A DNA stretch of 37,713 nt from Lactiplantibacillus fabifermentans DSM 21115 (GTDB lineage Bacteria; Bacillota; Bacilli; Lactobacillales; Lactobacillaceae): positions 1 through 37,713 of the forward strand of contig NZ_AYGX02000080.1 in NCBI RefSeq assembly GCF_000498955.2, written 5' to 3'. The notes under the pieces were generated by a model. The model had not been told where the DNA came from. It was given only the letters and a program-made list of their open reading frames with translations, and did no database searches. The stretch's first letter is position 1, and each line of letters starts with the position of its first letter. Positions 25,706 through 33,265 of this stretch are shown in pieces. Both the position numbers and the translations under genes were made by a program.

Positions 25706-25721
25706 GTGATAACCATATCAC
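25706..25721. promoter_or_regulatory. LysR-type dyad between divergent lysR and tautomerase genes
   Basis: GTGATA-ACCA-TATCAC, a perfect 6-4-6 inverted repeat containing ATA...TAT, as in T-N11-A LysR boxes. It is flanked by ATCG (25697) and CGAT (25720). Confidence 0.6.
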
Positions 25722-25790
25722 GATTGGCGCATAGGCAGCAAGCATTTACGCGCTTATACTTGAGTCATCAAGTTAAAGGAGATACAAATT

Positions 25791-26186
25791 ATGCCATATT
25801 TAAATGTTCGTTTAACCACCCCAGAATCAACCGTCACGGCCCAAAAGGTCGCCCACTTATTAACTAACTTAGTCGTCAACGTGCTCGGCAAACAACGCGA
25901 AGTTGCCGCCGTCGATGTGCAATTTGCTAATCCTGAGCACTGGTTCATTGGTGGCGAAACCGCGCCCACCCCGACGTTCTTCTTAGAAGTCAAAGTTACG
26001 AGCGGTACTAATACCCGTGACGAAAAAGCCGCCTTCATCAAACAAGCCTTTGCCGGTATGCGCGACCTACTCGGCGAAATCAGTCCGACTAGCTATATCG
26101 TCTTACAAGACGTCGCCCCGGATGATTGGGGCTTTGGTGGCCGGACACAAGGTTTCCGGTATGTCGACGCGTTACCAATAGATTAA
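25791..26186 (+). CDS. tautomerase-superfamily protein (131 aa)
   Basis: Starts MPYLNVRLTTP; Pro2 becomes the N-terminal catalytic proline after Met removal. Two beta-alpha-beta units are suggested (about 1-60 and 61-125) and the second half has FFLEVKVTSGTNTRDEKAAF. The size fits double-length members of the 4-oxalocrotonate tautomerase/MIF superfamily. The substrate is unknown. Strong AAAGGAGATACAAATT site. Divergent from the short LysR regulator, and single. Confidence 0.78.
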   Translation: MPYLNVRLTTPESTVTAQKVAHLLTNLVVNVLGKQREVAAVDVQFANPEHWFIGGETAPTPTFFLEVKVTSGTNTRDEKAAFIKQAFAGMRDLLGEISPTSYIVLQDVAPDDWGFGGRTQGFRYVDALPID

Positions 26187-26261
26187 GTTTTATTGTCACG
26201 CGAGTAAAGAAACGCTTGAAACATCACTCAAACAAAACTATCAACTACTTATACTTACCGC

Positions 26262-26360
26262 TTCCGGTCAGCAGTAATTCCAGTTGCCGTGGCGACCGGC
26301 TCGAGCCCGAAAGACACGGTCGCTCACCTCACGGCCACTGCCATTACTGCTGACCTCCAG
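26262..26360. repeat. nested palindromic element with TCCAG flanking repeats
   Basis: Perfect 13-bp arms GGTCAGCAGTAAT (26266-26278) and ATTACTGCTGACC (26343-26355) enclose GCCGTG/CACGGC, GCGACCG/CGGTCGC and a central palindrome GGCTCGAGCC (26298-26307). TCCAG follows each outer arm. The transcript or single strand would form one long hairpin. No coding capacity. Confidence 0.7.
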
Positions 26361-26385
26361 CTAAACTGAATGATTTTAATTTTAA

Positions 26386-26434
26386 ACACAACAAGTCCCG
26401 GCCACTATTTATGACCGGGACTTGTTGTGTTTTA
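26386..26434. terminator. strong terminator between tautomerase and murI genes
   Basis: Perfect 16-bp arms ACACAACAAGTCCCGG/CCGGGACTTGTTGTGT with a 13-base loop and a short T run. It lies about 200 bases after the tautomerase stop and may serve both convergent genes. 26435-26552 shows nothing further. Confidence 0.85.
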
Positions 26435-26552
26435 GACGTGCCGTACAATTTAGTCATAATATCCGGCTGGCCGTCAACGTTCGAAGACTAATCTTAGTAT
26501 GTTTTAGTTTTTCACTATTTTGATAGTCCCCGCGCTTTCACGGCTAATAACC

Positions 26553-27329
26553 TTAAATACCATGGTCGAATAAGGTTTGGTATAGTGCTAATTCCGTCGG
26601 CGTATTCCGACTACTCATAAACTTAACGGTTCGTTCAGGATTAGCTGAACGTAATAAGTGTTGATTGGCTAATTGATGACTCAAATTATGCGCAATACCG
26701 TCATAGCCCGTATACACCGCCACCGGATGATCAAAATACGCCTTAATTTGCGATTCAATAAAGGGATAATGGGTACAGCCGAGTACTAACCCATCCACCG
26801 CTGACAAATCAACTTGCGAAAGTAATTCGGTCAAGCGGTTCTCAATCTGCGGTAAACCGGCATGTCCAAGCTCAACGAGGTCCGCTAAGCCGGCACACGG
26901 TAATGATTGAATTTCGACCGTTCCTTGATACTTAGCCACCTGTGCTTGATATTTGGGCAAACTGATAGTTAACGGCGTGGCCATCACCAAAATATGCTGT
27001 TTACCGGCATCGACCGCTTGCTTTAAAGCAGGTTCAATCCCAATAATTGGTAACGTTGGATAGGCCGCCACCAGCTGTGGTTTGGCCGCACTAGTGGCCG
27101 TGTTGCAGGCAATCACTACTGCTTTGACCGCCTGCAATTGTAACGTATCAATGACTTGACTGGCCAAATCACAAACCACATCGGCCGTCTTTTCACCGTA
27201 TGGCGCATTTTCAGAATCACCATAAAAGATGAAATCTTCATTTGGTAAGGCTTTCGCCAACGTTTGTAAGGTACTAATCCCGCCAACGCCTGAATCAAAA
27301 ACACCAATTGGTGCATTTACTTTTTCCAT
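26553..27329 (-). CDS. murI: glutamate racemase (MurI/RacE family)
   Basis: Converts L- to D-glutamate for peptidoglycan. The 258-residue protein has the two catalytic cysteines in AVVIACNTATSA (Cys75) and LGCTHYP (Cys185), the Asp12 loop GVFDSGVGGIS, and GDSENAPYGEK. All key residues are present. GAGGGAT precedes the start. It is last in a probable operon with an alpha/beta hydrolase and a MarR regulator, an unusual setting for the essential copy; it could be a second racemase, or an aspartate racemase of the same family. Confidence 0.9.
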   Translation of the reverse strand: MEKVNAPIGVFDSGVGGISTLQTLAKALPNEDFIFYGDSENAPYGEKTADVVCDLASQVIDTLQLQAVKAVVIACNTATSAAKPQLVAAYPTLPIIGIEPALKQAVDAGKQHILVMATPLTISLPKYQAQVAKYQGTVEIQSLPCAGLADLVELGHAGLPQIENRLTELLSQVDLSAVDGLVLGCTHYPFIESQIKAYFDHPVAVYTGYDGIAHNLSHQLANQHLLRSANPERTVKFMSSRNTPTELALYQTLFDHGI

Positions 27330-27357
27330 AACTTATCCCTCATGTCTCTTAACGTCA

Positions 27358-27792
27358 CTATTTAGCTAGTTGGGCGCGTAATTTTGCATTGTTGCTTGTC
27401 AGTAAAGCCGTCATTTTGGCCTTATCAGCACCTAAATACGCATCAGTCTGGGCGCCAAATTTTTGCAAGCAGGCATTCGCGGTTTGCAAAAATGACGCAC
27501 TGGCCGGGCCTAAATCTACGGTGGTGGCCCGACCAGCACTAGCGAGTACGACTAACTGATGCTGTGACAACGTCTTGACCATCCGGGAGACCGTGGAACG
27601 CTCGTAACCTAACGTCGTGGCAATTTCCATAATCGTAGCCGGATGGTGATCTTCTAACGCCATCATAATATAAGCATACGCTGGTTTGAAGCCCGTGGGG
27701 GCAAAAGTTTGGTTAGCGACCTGCTCAATCGACCGCAAATACCTTGCGGCCGTAAAGTAAGCACAAGTATGATAAAAATGATGTTCCGTCAT
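27358..27792 (-). CDS. MarR-family transcriptional regulator
   Basis: 144 residues with a winged helix at about 45-100 (ATIMEIATTLGYERSTVSRMVKTLSQH) between dimerisation helices. Cys10, in an early helix (YHTCAYFTAARYLRS), is placed rather like the sensing cysteine of OhrR-type MarR proteins, but other OhrR residues are not clear. AGGAGG overlaps the stop codon of the upstream hydrolase gene, so the two are translationally close. MarR proteins usually repress their own operon; the palindrome at 28669 is the likely site. Confidence 0.88.
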   Translation of the reverse strand: MTEHHFYHTCAYFTAARYLRSIEQVANQTFAPTGFKPAYAYIMMALEDHHPATIMEIATTLGYERSTVSRMVKTLSQHQLVVLASAGRATTVDLGPASASFLQTANACLQKFGAQTDAYLGADKAKMTALLTSNNAKLRAQLAK

Positions 27793-27802
27793 AAAAATCC
27801 TC

Positions 27803-28642
27803 CTAAAAAGTCGTTTTGATCATCGTGGCAATCACCGCCGCGTGAGTTTCTAACGCAAAATGACCGCTATCCACTAATTCGACAGTCGCATTGGCATCAT
27901 CTTTTTTGAAGGCTTCTGCGCCGGGATAAATGAAGGATGGGTCATTTTTACCCCAAACTGCCAATAACCGTGGTTGATATTGCCGCAAGTAAGCTTGAAA
28001 TTCGGGATACAATTTAATGTTATTTTGATAATCATAAATTAAATCTAGTTGGCGTTCGGCATAATCTTCACCGTGCGTATAAGCGATGTCTAACATATAG
28101 CCATCCGGCGAAACCGTGCCCGGGCGCGTACCATACGTATACTGTCCTTTAATGGTGGCTGGGGCAAAAGCACTGCGGTACGTATCGCGCTTTGCGGCCG
28201 TGGGGTGATCCCAGAAATCTTGGCGACTGGCCCACTTCGACCCTAAACCAGCTTGATAAATATTCCCATTTTGACTAATGATGCCGCTGATCCAATCTGG
28301 ATGAGCGACGGCAATGCGAAAACCAATCGGGGCACCGTAGTCAAAGACATACATGTAAAATTTAGTTAATTGCAATTGTTGTAACCACGCGGTCATGACA
28401 TTGGTTAAATTGTCGAACGTATAGTCAAATTCCGTATGTTCGGGCGCACTCGATTGGCCAAAACCTGGGTAATCAGGGGCAATCACGTGGAAACGGTCAC
28501 TTAGTAACGGCATCAAATCCCGAAACATGTGACTAGCAGACGGAAAGCCGTGGAATAAAACTAAGGTTGGCAAACTGGGGTCCCCGGCCTCACGGTAAAA
28601 AATATTCAATCCTTGTACTTTAACATTTTGATAAGTGGTCAT
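27803..28642 (-). CDS. alpha/beta-fold hydrolase, epoxide hydrolase/haloalkane dehalogenase type
   Basis: 279 residues. The oxyanion segment is LFHGFPSASHMFR (29-41). The nucleophile elbow reads YVFDYGAPIG with Asp101 as the nucleophile, not Ser, which points to the epoxide hydrolase/dehalogenase-like branch. His261 in DSGHFALETH completes the triad. No signal peptide. The start at 28642 (MTTYQNVKVQG) is where the family begins; the 26 extra upstream codons overlap the palindrome and promoter region. First gene of the operon with marR and murI. The true substrate is unknown. Confidence 0.88.
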   Translation of the reverse strand: MTTYQNVKVQGLNIFYREAGDPSLPTLVLFHGFPSASHMFRDLMPLLSDRFHVIAPDYPGFGQSSAPEHTEFDYTFDNLTNVMTAWLQQLQLTKFYMYVFDYGAPIGFRIAVAHPDWISGIISQNGNIYQAGLGSKWASRQDFWDHPTAAKRDTYRSAFAPATIKGQYTYGTRPGTVSPDGYMLDIAYTHGEDYAERQLDLIYDYQNNIKLYPEFQAYLRQYQPRLLAVWGKNDPSFIYPGAEAFKKDDANATVELVDSGHFALETHAAVIATMIKTTF

Positions 28643-28668
28643 TTTTAAGACTTCTTTCTTGTTTTTTA

Positions 28669-28688
28669 TATCGTGTACATACACTATA
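28669..28688. promoter_or_regulatory. 20-bp palindrome, likely MarR operator
   Basis: TATCGTGTA-CA-TACACTATA, arms matching at 8 of 9 positions, 27 bases before the hydrolase start and in the gap after the Crp/Fnr gene. Size and symmetry suit a MarR dimer, and ATATAA in this region could be the -10 element. Confidence 0.62.
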
Positions 28689-28731
28689 AACCGTAAATAA
28701 ATAAAAAACAAGGCTAACAATCAATTTTCAT

Positions 28732-29400
28732 TTAAAAATCATTTACCGCCGCTGCTGGCAACAATGTAATTTCGCGACCATGGACCGCAATTAACGCATC
28801 TTGTTCGAGTAACTTAAATTGCCGACTTAAGGTTTCCGGCGTGACCCCTAAATAACTGGCAAGTTCTTTCTTCTTAACCGGTAATTCAAAGTGTGTTTGT
28901 TGGTTTTCCTGGCTAACTTGTTGTAAATATGTAAGTAAACGTTGTTTGGAACCCAGGTTACTGGTCAGCGCACTCATCGACTCGAGCGCCGTCAAGCGAT
29001 CACCTAACACATTTAACAAGTTTAATGCCAAGGTGGGCATTTGTTGGAGTAGGCCTTGAAAATCGTGACTACTAATGGAGCAAATACGGGTGTCTTCCAC
29101 CGTTTCCGCATAATTAAAATGCGGTCGTTGGGCAAATAGCGCCGCTTCACTGTCAATGGCACCCGGACGCAACATATAGAGAATCTTTTCTTTGCCATTT
29201 TCATTAAGCTGATAAACTTTGACGCGCCCTTGGTCGATAATCATCATGCGGTTCAACATCGTTGTTGGGGCATACAACACCGTCCCCTTGGGTACTAATT
29301 GTTGATGGACGGAAATTTTGGTCAACGCGGTAATGTCGTCGTCACTTAAGCCTTGAAAGATTGATGCGGATTGGACACATTTAAATGCGGAATGAGACAT
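28732..29400 (-). CDS. Crp/Fnr-family transcriptional regulator, FLP-like with two cysteines
   Basis: 222 residues: a cyclic-nucleotide-binding-like beta-roll (about 10-125), dimer helix (about 125-150) and a winged helix (about 150-215). The recognition helix has ETLSR at 189-193, the E-xx-SR pattern by which FNR reads TTGAT. Only two cysteines occur, Cys8 and Cys107; the L. casei FLP protein is known for a similar N-terminal/central pair that can form a disulfide, so a thiol redox switch is plausible. There is no four-cysteine FNR iron-sulfur set. Divergent from the 29502 gene with a matching box between. Confidence 0.9.
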   Translation of the reverse strand: MSHSAFKCVQSASIFQGLSDDDITALTKISVHQQLVPKGTVLYAPTTMLNRMMIIDQGRVKVYQLNENGKEKILYMLRPGAIDSEAALFAQRPHFNYAETVEDTRICSISSHDFQGLLQQMPTLALNLLNVLGDRLTALESMSALTSNLGSKQRLLTYLQQVSQENQQTHFELPVKKKELASYLGVTPETLSRQFKLLEQDALIAVHGREITLLPAAAVNDF

Positions 29401-29415
29401 ATTATTTTTCCTTTC

Positions 29416-29429
29416 TTGACATATATCAA
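29416..29429. promoter_or_regulatory. FNR-like box between crp/fnr gene and 29502 operon
   Basis: TTGAC-ATAT-ATCAA differs at one base from the FNR consensus TTGAT-N4-ATCAA. It lies 16 bases upstream of the regulator start and 73 bases before the divergent start. This fits autoregulation and control of the divergent pair. Confidence 0.65.
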
Positions 29430-29501
29430 TTTTTTTAGTTATTGGCTAGTATACACTAAGTATCGTTAAAAGAAATCAAAACAAATCCGGAGGTTTTAAT
29501 T

Positions 29502-30065
29502 ATGAAAATCTATCACGCAAGTATTGTGCCATTAAATGCAGCCATTATCGGTTCAGCTGCTCACGGTTCGGCGCTATTCGTCGTCAATGGTGACCAACTA
29601 ACCGTTAATATTGAAATGTTCGATACCCCGGCCAATCAACAACATTGGGAACATTTCCACGGTTTTCCCGATGGTCGGCCAGCTGCAATTGCCACCGCGG
29701 CGCAAGATACGAACCACGACGGCTTTGTTGATCTACCCGAAACCGAACCCGTTTCGGGGACAACGATGGTGCCATTCAATGACACCCCGGAAACGATGGA
29801 TATTCCCAATGACGCTTATCCAGTTGCGGATGCCAACGGTTACTTTGCCTATACCAAAGTCGTCCCGTTACAACAATTGGATGCTGAATTCAAAAAGGCG
29901 TTCAATGACAGCGAACTAGAACTCGACAAGCGCGTCATTTATATTCACGGGGTTGCTAGCAGCTTGCAATTACCAACAACGGTCGCCGGTGAAGTCGCCA
30001 ATTACGATGCCCATGTGACCTTACCGATTGCGGTCGGTAAAATCACGAGCGTCGAAGTACACTAA
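29502..30065 (+). CDS. uncharacterised 187-aa protein with a calcium-loop-like motif
   Basis: No signal peptide or membrane helix, so probably cytoplasmic. Early segments (GSAAHGSALFVVNGDQLTVN, then WEHFHGFPDGRP) resemble the beta-rich CHRD type, with a His cluster around 48-53. Residues 69-80, DTNHDGFVDLPE, fit the 12-residue EF-hand calcium loop at positions 1, 3, 5, 6, 9 and 12. The flanking helices of a true EF-hand are not obvious. Strong CGGAGG site. A tautomerase gene follows after 18 bases, so both are likely cotranscribed and under the FNR-like box. Function unknown. Confidence 0.72.
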   Translation: MKIYHASIVPLNAAIIGSAAHGSALFVVNGDQLTVNIEMFDTPANQQHWEHFHGFPDGRPAAIATAAQDTNHDGFVDLPETEPVSGTTMVPFNDTPETMDIPNDAYPVADANGYFAYTKVVPLQQLDAEFKKAFNDSELELDKRVIYIHGVASSLQLPTTVAGEVANYDAHVTLPIAVGKITSVEVH

Positions 30066-30083
30066 TTTAGGAGGAATTTTAAA

Positions 30084-30476
30084 ATGCCATTAATGAAAAT
30101 TGATATGTTACAAGGTCGTTCTGAAACTGAAATCAAACAAATCTTAGATGTGTCTTACGAAATTATGTTAGACGCGTTTGATGCGCCCGTCGGTGACCGC
30201 TACCAAATCGTCACCCAACATGCGCCTTACGAAATGCAAATTTTGGACACCGGCTTAGGGATTGAACGGACGGATAAAGTGCTAATTTTCAGCTTAGTCA
30301 CCCGTCCCCGGACCGAACCACAAAAACAAGCGTTTTATAAGAACTTGGTCACGGCACTTCATGATAAGTTAGGGATTGCCGCAACCGATGTAATGATTAA
30401 CTTAACCGTTAACAGTGATGCTGACTGGAGCTTTGGCAACGGTGAAGCCCAATTCTTAACCGGTAAACTATCATAA
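30084..30476 (+). CDS. tautomerase family protein (130 aa)
   Basis: Begins MPLMKIDMLQGRSETEIKQ; Pro2 is the expected catalytic N-terminus and Arg12 corresponds to a substrate-binding Arg of the family. The double beta-alpha-beta size and DAPVGDRYQIVTQH place it near malonate-semialdehyde-decarboxylase-like tautomerases. Natural substrate unknown. TTAGGAGGAA site. Second gene of the unit starting at 29502. Confidence 0.85.
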   Translation: MPLMKIDMLQGRSETEIKQILDVSYEIMLDAFDAPVGDRYQIVTQHAPYEMQILDTGLGIERTDKVLIFSLVTRPRTEPQKQAFYKNLVTALHDKLGIAATDVMINLTVNSDADWSFGNGEAQFLTGKLS

Positions 30477-30505
30477 GCTAGTCGCCATAAAAATAAGCTA
30501 AACTT

Positions 30506-30550
30506 AATGGGCACCTGATGATTTCAACTTCATCAGGTGCCCATTTTTAA
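30506..30550. terminator. bidirectional terminator between tautomerase and lysA
   Basis: Perfect 15-bp arms AATGGGCACCTGATG/CATCAGGTGCCCATT, a 10-base loop and a T run on the right. It separates two convergent genes. Confidence 0.92.
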
Positions 30551-30573
30551 GCTAATCTATTTCATCGTACTAA

Positions 30574-31902
30574 CTATGATTCCGCTTTAGCGGGCGTTAA
30601 TAACGGTAGATCTAAGCGCGTCAAATCGGCATAACTTTCCCGTTGGACGACGAGTTGACTCTTACCATCTTCACAAAAAACGACGGCGGGGCGCGGATTA
30701 CGGTTATAATTGCTGGCCATCGAATAGCCGTAAGCACCAGTATCTAAGACGGCTAACACATCGCCCGGTTGCGTTGCCGGTAACTGCTGATTCCAGATCA
30801 ACATATCACCCGACTCGCAATATTTGCCGGCTAATGAGACGACCTGTTCACTAGGTAGCGACGGATTTTTGGCTAAGACTGCTTCATACTTAGCATCGTA
30901 CAAGGCCGGGCGAATATTGTCACCCATGCCACCATCAACGGCCAAATACTTACGAATTCCAGGAATATCCTTAGAAGCGCCGAGGGTATAAAGCGTCATA
31001 CCGGCCGTTGCCACTAAGGACCGCCCGGGTTCAATCCAAATTTCTAACATGGGCACGTTTAGCGCTTTAGTTTGCGCGATGGTTTCTTTTAAAATCGCAT
31101 CGACAAATTCGGTCGGTTTTAACGGTTGGTCTTCCGACGTATATTTCACCCCAAAACCGCCACCAACATTCATGATTTGGGGATAAAAATCGAGTTCCTG
31201 TTGCCACTTGGCAAACACGGTAATCAGCTTATCCACGATCATTTTAAAACCGTCGAGTTCAAAGATTTGTGACCCAATGTGACAGTGGATGCCGACTAAG
31301 TCTAAGTACGGCGCCGCTTGAGCTTGCTTAACCGCGGTGTCGGCCTGCCCACTGTTCAAATCAAAGCCAAACTTGGAATCTTCTTGCCCGGTCGAAATAT
31401 ATTCGTGGGTATGTGCTGAAATACCGGGGGCAATTCGCAACATAATGGTGGTCTTTTGTTCGCGTTCCGTCGTTAATTTCGTTAATAATTGCAATTCATA
31501 AAAGTTATCGACCATGATGCAGCCCACGCCACTGTCTAACGCCATTGTTAATTCATCTAGTGACTTATTGTTACCGTGAAACGACAAGTGATCCATTGGA
31601 AAACCGGCTTGTTTCGCCGTATACATTTCCCCGCCAGAGACCACGTCACAGTGAATGCCGGCCTGAGCAGCTAATTGGTACATCGCCACTGCGGCAAATG
31701 CTTTACTAGCGTAACTAATTTGATAAGCCACGTGATTTCGTTCAAAAACTTCTTTAAAGGCTGCAATTTCATCACGAATCGCGCCCGTATCATAGACATA
31801 TAATGGTGTTTGATATTGTTCCGCCAATGCGAGCGTGTCGACGCCCCCGACGGTTAAATGATGCTCAGCGTTTAAGTCCGCTGCCGTAATTTGTTCGTTC
31901 AC
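30574..31902 (-). CDS. lysA: diaminopimelate decarboxylase
   Basis: Last step of lysine synthesis: meso-diaminopimelate to L-lysine and CO2. The 442-residue fold-type III PLP enzyme has the Schiff-base lysine in SYASKAFA (Lys67), HGNNKS, HCHIGSQI, the phosphate loop GGGFGVKY, EPGRS and CESGDM with the active-site Cys from the partner subunit. GTG at 31902 is the start, 7 bases behind GTGAGG. Stands between a terminator and the 4-oxalocrotonate tautomerase gene. No lysine riboswitch was seen in the short 75-base gap upstream, and no other lysine genes are present here. Confidence 0.95.
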   Translation of the reverse strand: MNEQITAADLNAEHHLTVGGVDTLALAEQYQTPLYVYDTGAIRDEIAAFKEVFERNHVAYQISYASKAFAAVAMYQLAAQAGIHCDVVSGGEMYTAKQAGFPMDHLSFHGNNKSLDELTMALDSGVGCIMVDNFYELQLLTKLTTEREQKTTIMLRIAPGISAHTHEYISTGQEDSKFGFDLNSGQADTAVKQAQAAPYLDLVGIHCHIGSQIFELDGFKMIVDKLITVFAKWQQELDFYPQIMNVGGGFGVKYTSEDQPLKPTEFVDAILKETIAQTKALNVPMLEIWIEPGRSLVATAGMTLYTLGASKDIPGIRKYLAVDGGMGDNIRPALYDAKYEAVLAKNPSLPSEQVVSLAGKYCESGDMLIWNQQLPATQPGDVLAVLDTGAYGYSMASNYNRNPRPAVVFCEDGKSQLVVQRESYADLTRLDLPLLTPAKAES

Positions 31903-31928
31903 AATCCAACCTCACTTTTTAATGAAAA

Positions 31929-31950
31929 CTGCCGGTTTCAAAAAACCGGC
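31929..31950 (-). terminator. terminator of the small tautomerase gene
   Basis: GCCGGTTT/AAACCGGC with a short loop, then AGTTTTCATT on the minus strand; lies between the tautomerase and lysA, so lysA needs its own promoter or relies on read-through. Confidence 0.65.
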
Positions 31951-31977
31951 CCAAAATCATGGCCGGTCGTCGCAACG

Positions 31978-32169
31978 CTAGTTTTCTTCGTCGCTCTTCA
32001 AAACACCGCCAACACTGTAACGGTTCTTTTGCATTTCACTTAAAATCACGTGAACATGTTCAGCGGGTGCGCCAGTGTTTTTGCTAACGGCATCGGTAAC
32101 ATCTTTCACGAGTTGCTTTAATTGTTCTTGTGAACGACCGGCAACTAAATCAATGTGTACGATTGGCAT
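31978..32169 (-). CDS. 4-oxalocrotonate tautomerase family enzyme (63 aa)
   Basis: Small hexameric-type tautomerase beginning MPIVHIDLVAGRSQEQLKQL: Pro2 is the catalytic base after Met removal and Arg12 the conserved substrate residue. Length is right for the DmpI/YwhB group. ATG 32169 is chosen because AAGGAG is 8 bases upstream and GTG 32178 would hide the proline. Such enzymes occur singly in many Firmicutes and their natural substrate is unclear. Confidence 0.9.
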   Translation of the reverse strand: MPIVHIDLVAGRSQEQLKQLVKDVTDAVSKNTGAPAEHVHVILSEMQKNRYSVGGVLKSDEEN

Positions 32170-32217
32170 GGTTGTCACTCCTTAACCTTTATTAGAATCT
32201 AATCATAACCTAATTTT

Positions 32218-33111
32218 TCATTTTTGCAAACTTTGACGTTGGGCCGCCTGTTGTCGTTCATTCATAAACAGGCCACTCGTATCCACCGTATTTAAAATAT
32301 CTACAAAAGCATGGTCGTCGTGTGCACTGACGGCCCCTTGTAAAGCGTACAGTTCATAGCGACTCAAGACGACCAATAACGTCGCATTGGGATGACCACG
32401 ATAAGCACCTTTAGAATCGATAATCGTCACGCCCCGTAAAATGGCGGCCTGAATCGCCGCACTCACTGCCGTCGGTTCTGTTGTAATAATAATGGCCGTT
32501 AATTTTTGATGACGGGTATGAATCAAGTCAACGAGGCGCGTCGACGCATAAATCGAAATAATCGTGAATAACGCATTTTCCCAACTAAATAAAATCCCAG
32601 ATAACATAATAATCGCAAAGTTGGTAATAAACATTAAACTACCGACCGTGCGCCCAGTCACCCGTTCTAAGACGAGTACGATAATATCAAAACCGCCCGT
32701 TGAAAAGCCGTAGCGCATCGTGATGCCAATACTAATCCCCGTCAGAATACCGCCAAACAAGGCCCCCAATAAGGGATTATGCGCTAAATCGACACTCGGA
32801 ACGATGACCGCGGCCATTGAAGTTAAAAAGGCCGTCGCAAAACTCATAATGGTGAAACGATGCCCGAGCTTAAACCAGCCTAACACCGCAATCGGAATAT
32901 TGAAGATTAAAATATAATACCCGGTGTTAATTTGCAATCCCAACGGTTTCCCCGCTGAATATAATAATTGCGCAATCCCATTGACCCCGCCGCTAAACGT
33001 ATCCGCCGGAATCAAAAATTCATTCAATGCAATCGCGGCGATGACCGCCGATGCTAAGATAACGGCAAATTGCCACAGTAGTTCTAACCGTGGATTTTTA
33101 AGATGTGACAT
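32218..33111 (-). CDS. YitT family membrane protein (DUF161 + DUF2179)
   Basis: 297 residues: five or six hydrophobic helices in the first 200 residues (including ALNEFLIPADTFSGGVNGIA and GFSTGGFDIIVLVLE), then a soluble C-terminal DUF2179 domain (about 205-285) with the IIDSKGAYRGHPNATLLVV pattern. The family is widespread in Firmicutes without a settled role; transport is often suspected. Start follows AGAGGGTCAGTCGT. Divergent from the dipeptidase gene. Confidence 0.9.
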   Translation of the reverse strand: MSHLKNPRLELLWQFAVILASAVIAAIALNEFLIPADTFSGGVNGIAQLLYSAGKPLGLQINTGYYILIFNIPIAVLGWFKLGHRFTIMSFATAFLTSMAAVIVPSVDLAHNPLLGALFGGILTGISIGITMRYGFSTGGFDIIVLVLERVTGRTVGSLMFITNFAIIMLSGILFSWENALFTIISIYASTRLVDLIHTRHQKLTAIIITTEPTAVSAAIQAAILRGVTIIDSKGAYRGHPNATLLVVLSRYELYALQGAVSAHDDHAFVDILNTVDTSGLFMNERQQAAQRQSLQK

Positions 33112-33265
33112 ACGACTGACCCTCTTTTTCCGGATTCTTTTGCCCTCATTATAGCGAAAAATGGCGCATTAAGCATCGGTTACCACCGGAAAAATATTTG
33201 CCCCCGCACAAGTGGCGTTTCATGCTAAAATGAAGTCAATTGAACCCATAGAAAGAAGGAACCAT

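Noticed and set aside
28643-28720. 26-codon N-terminal extension of the alpha/beta hydrolase
   Set aside because: It covers the palindrome and probable promoter, and homologous proteins begin near MTTYQNVKV.
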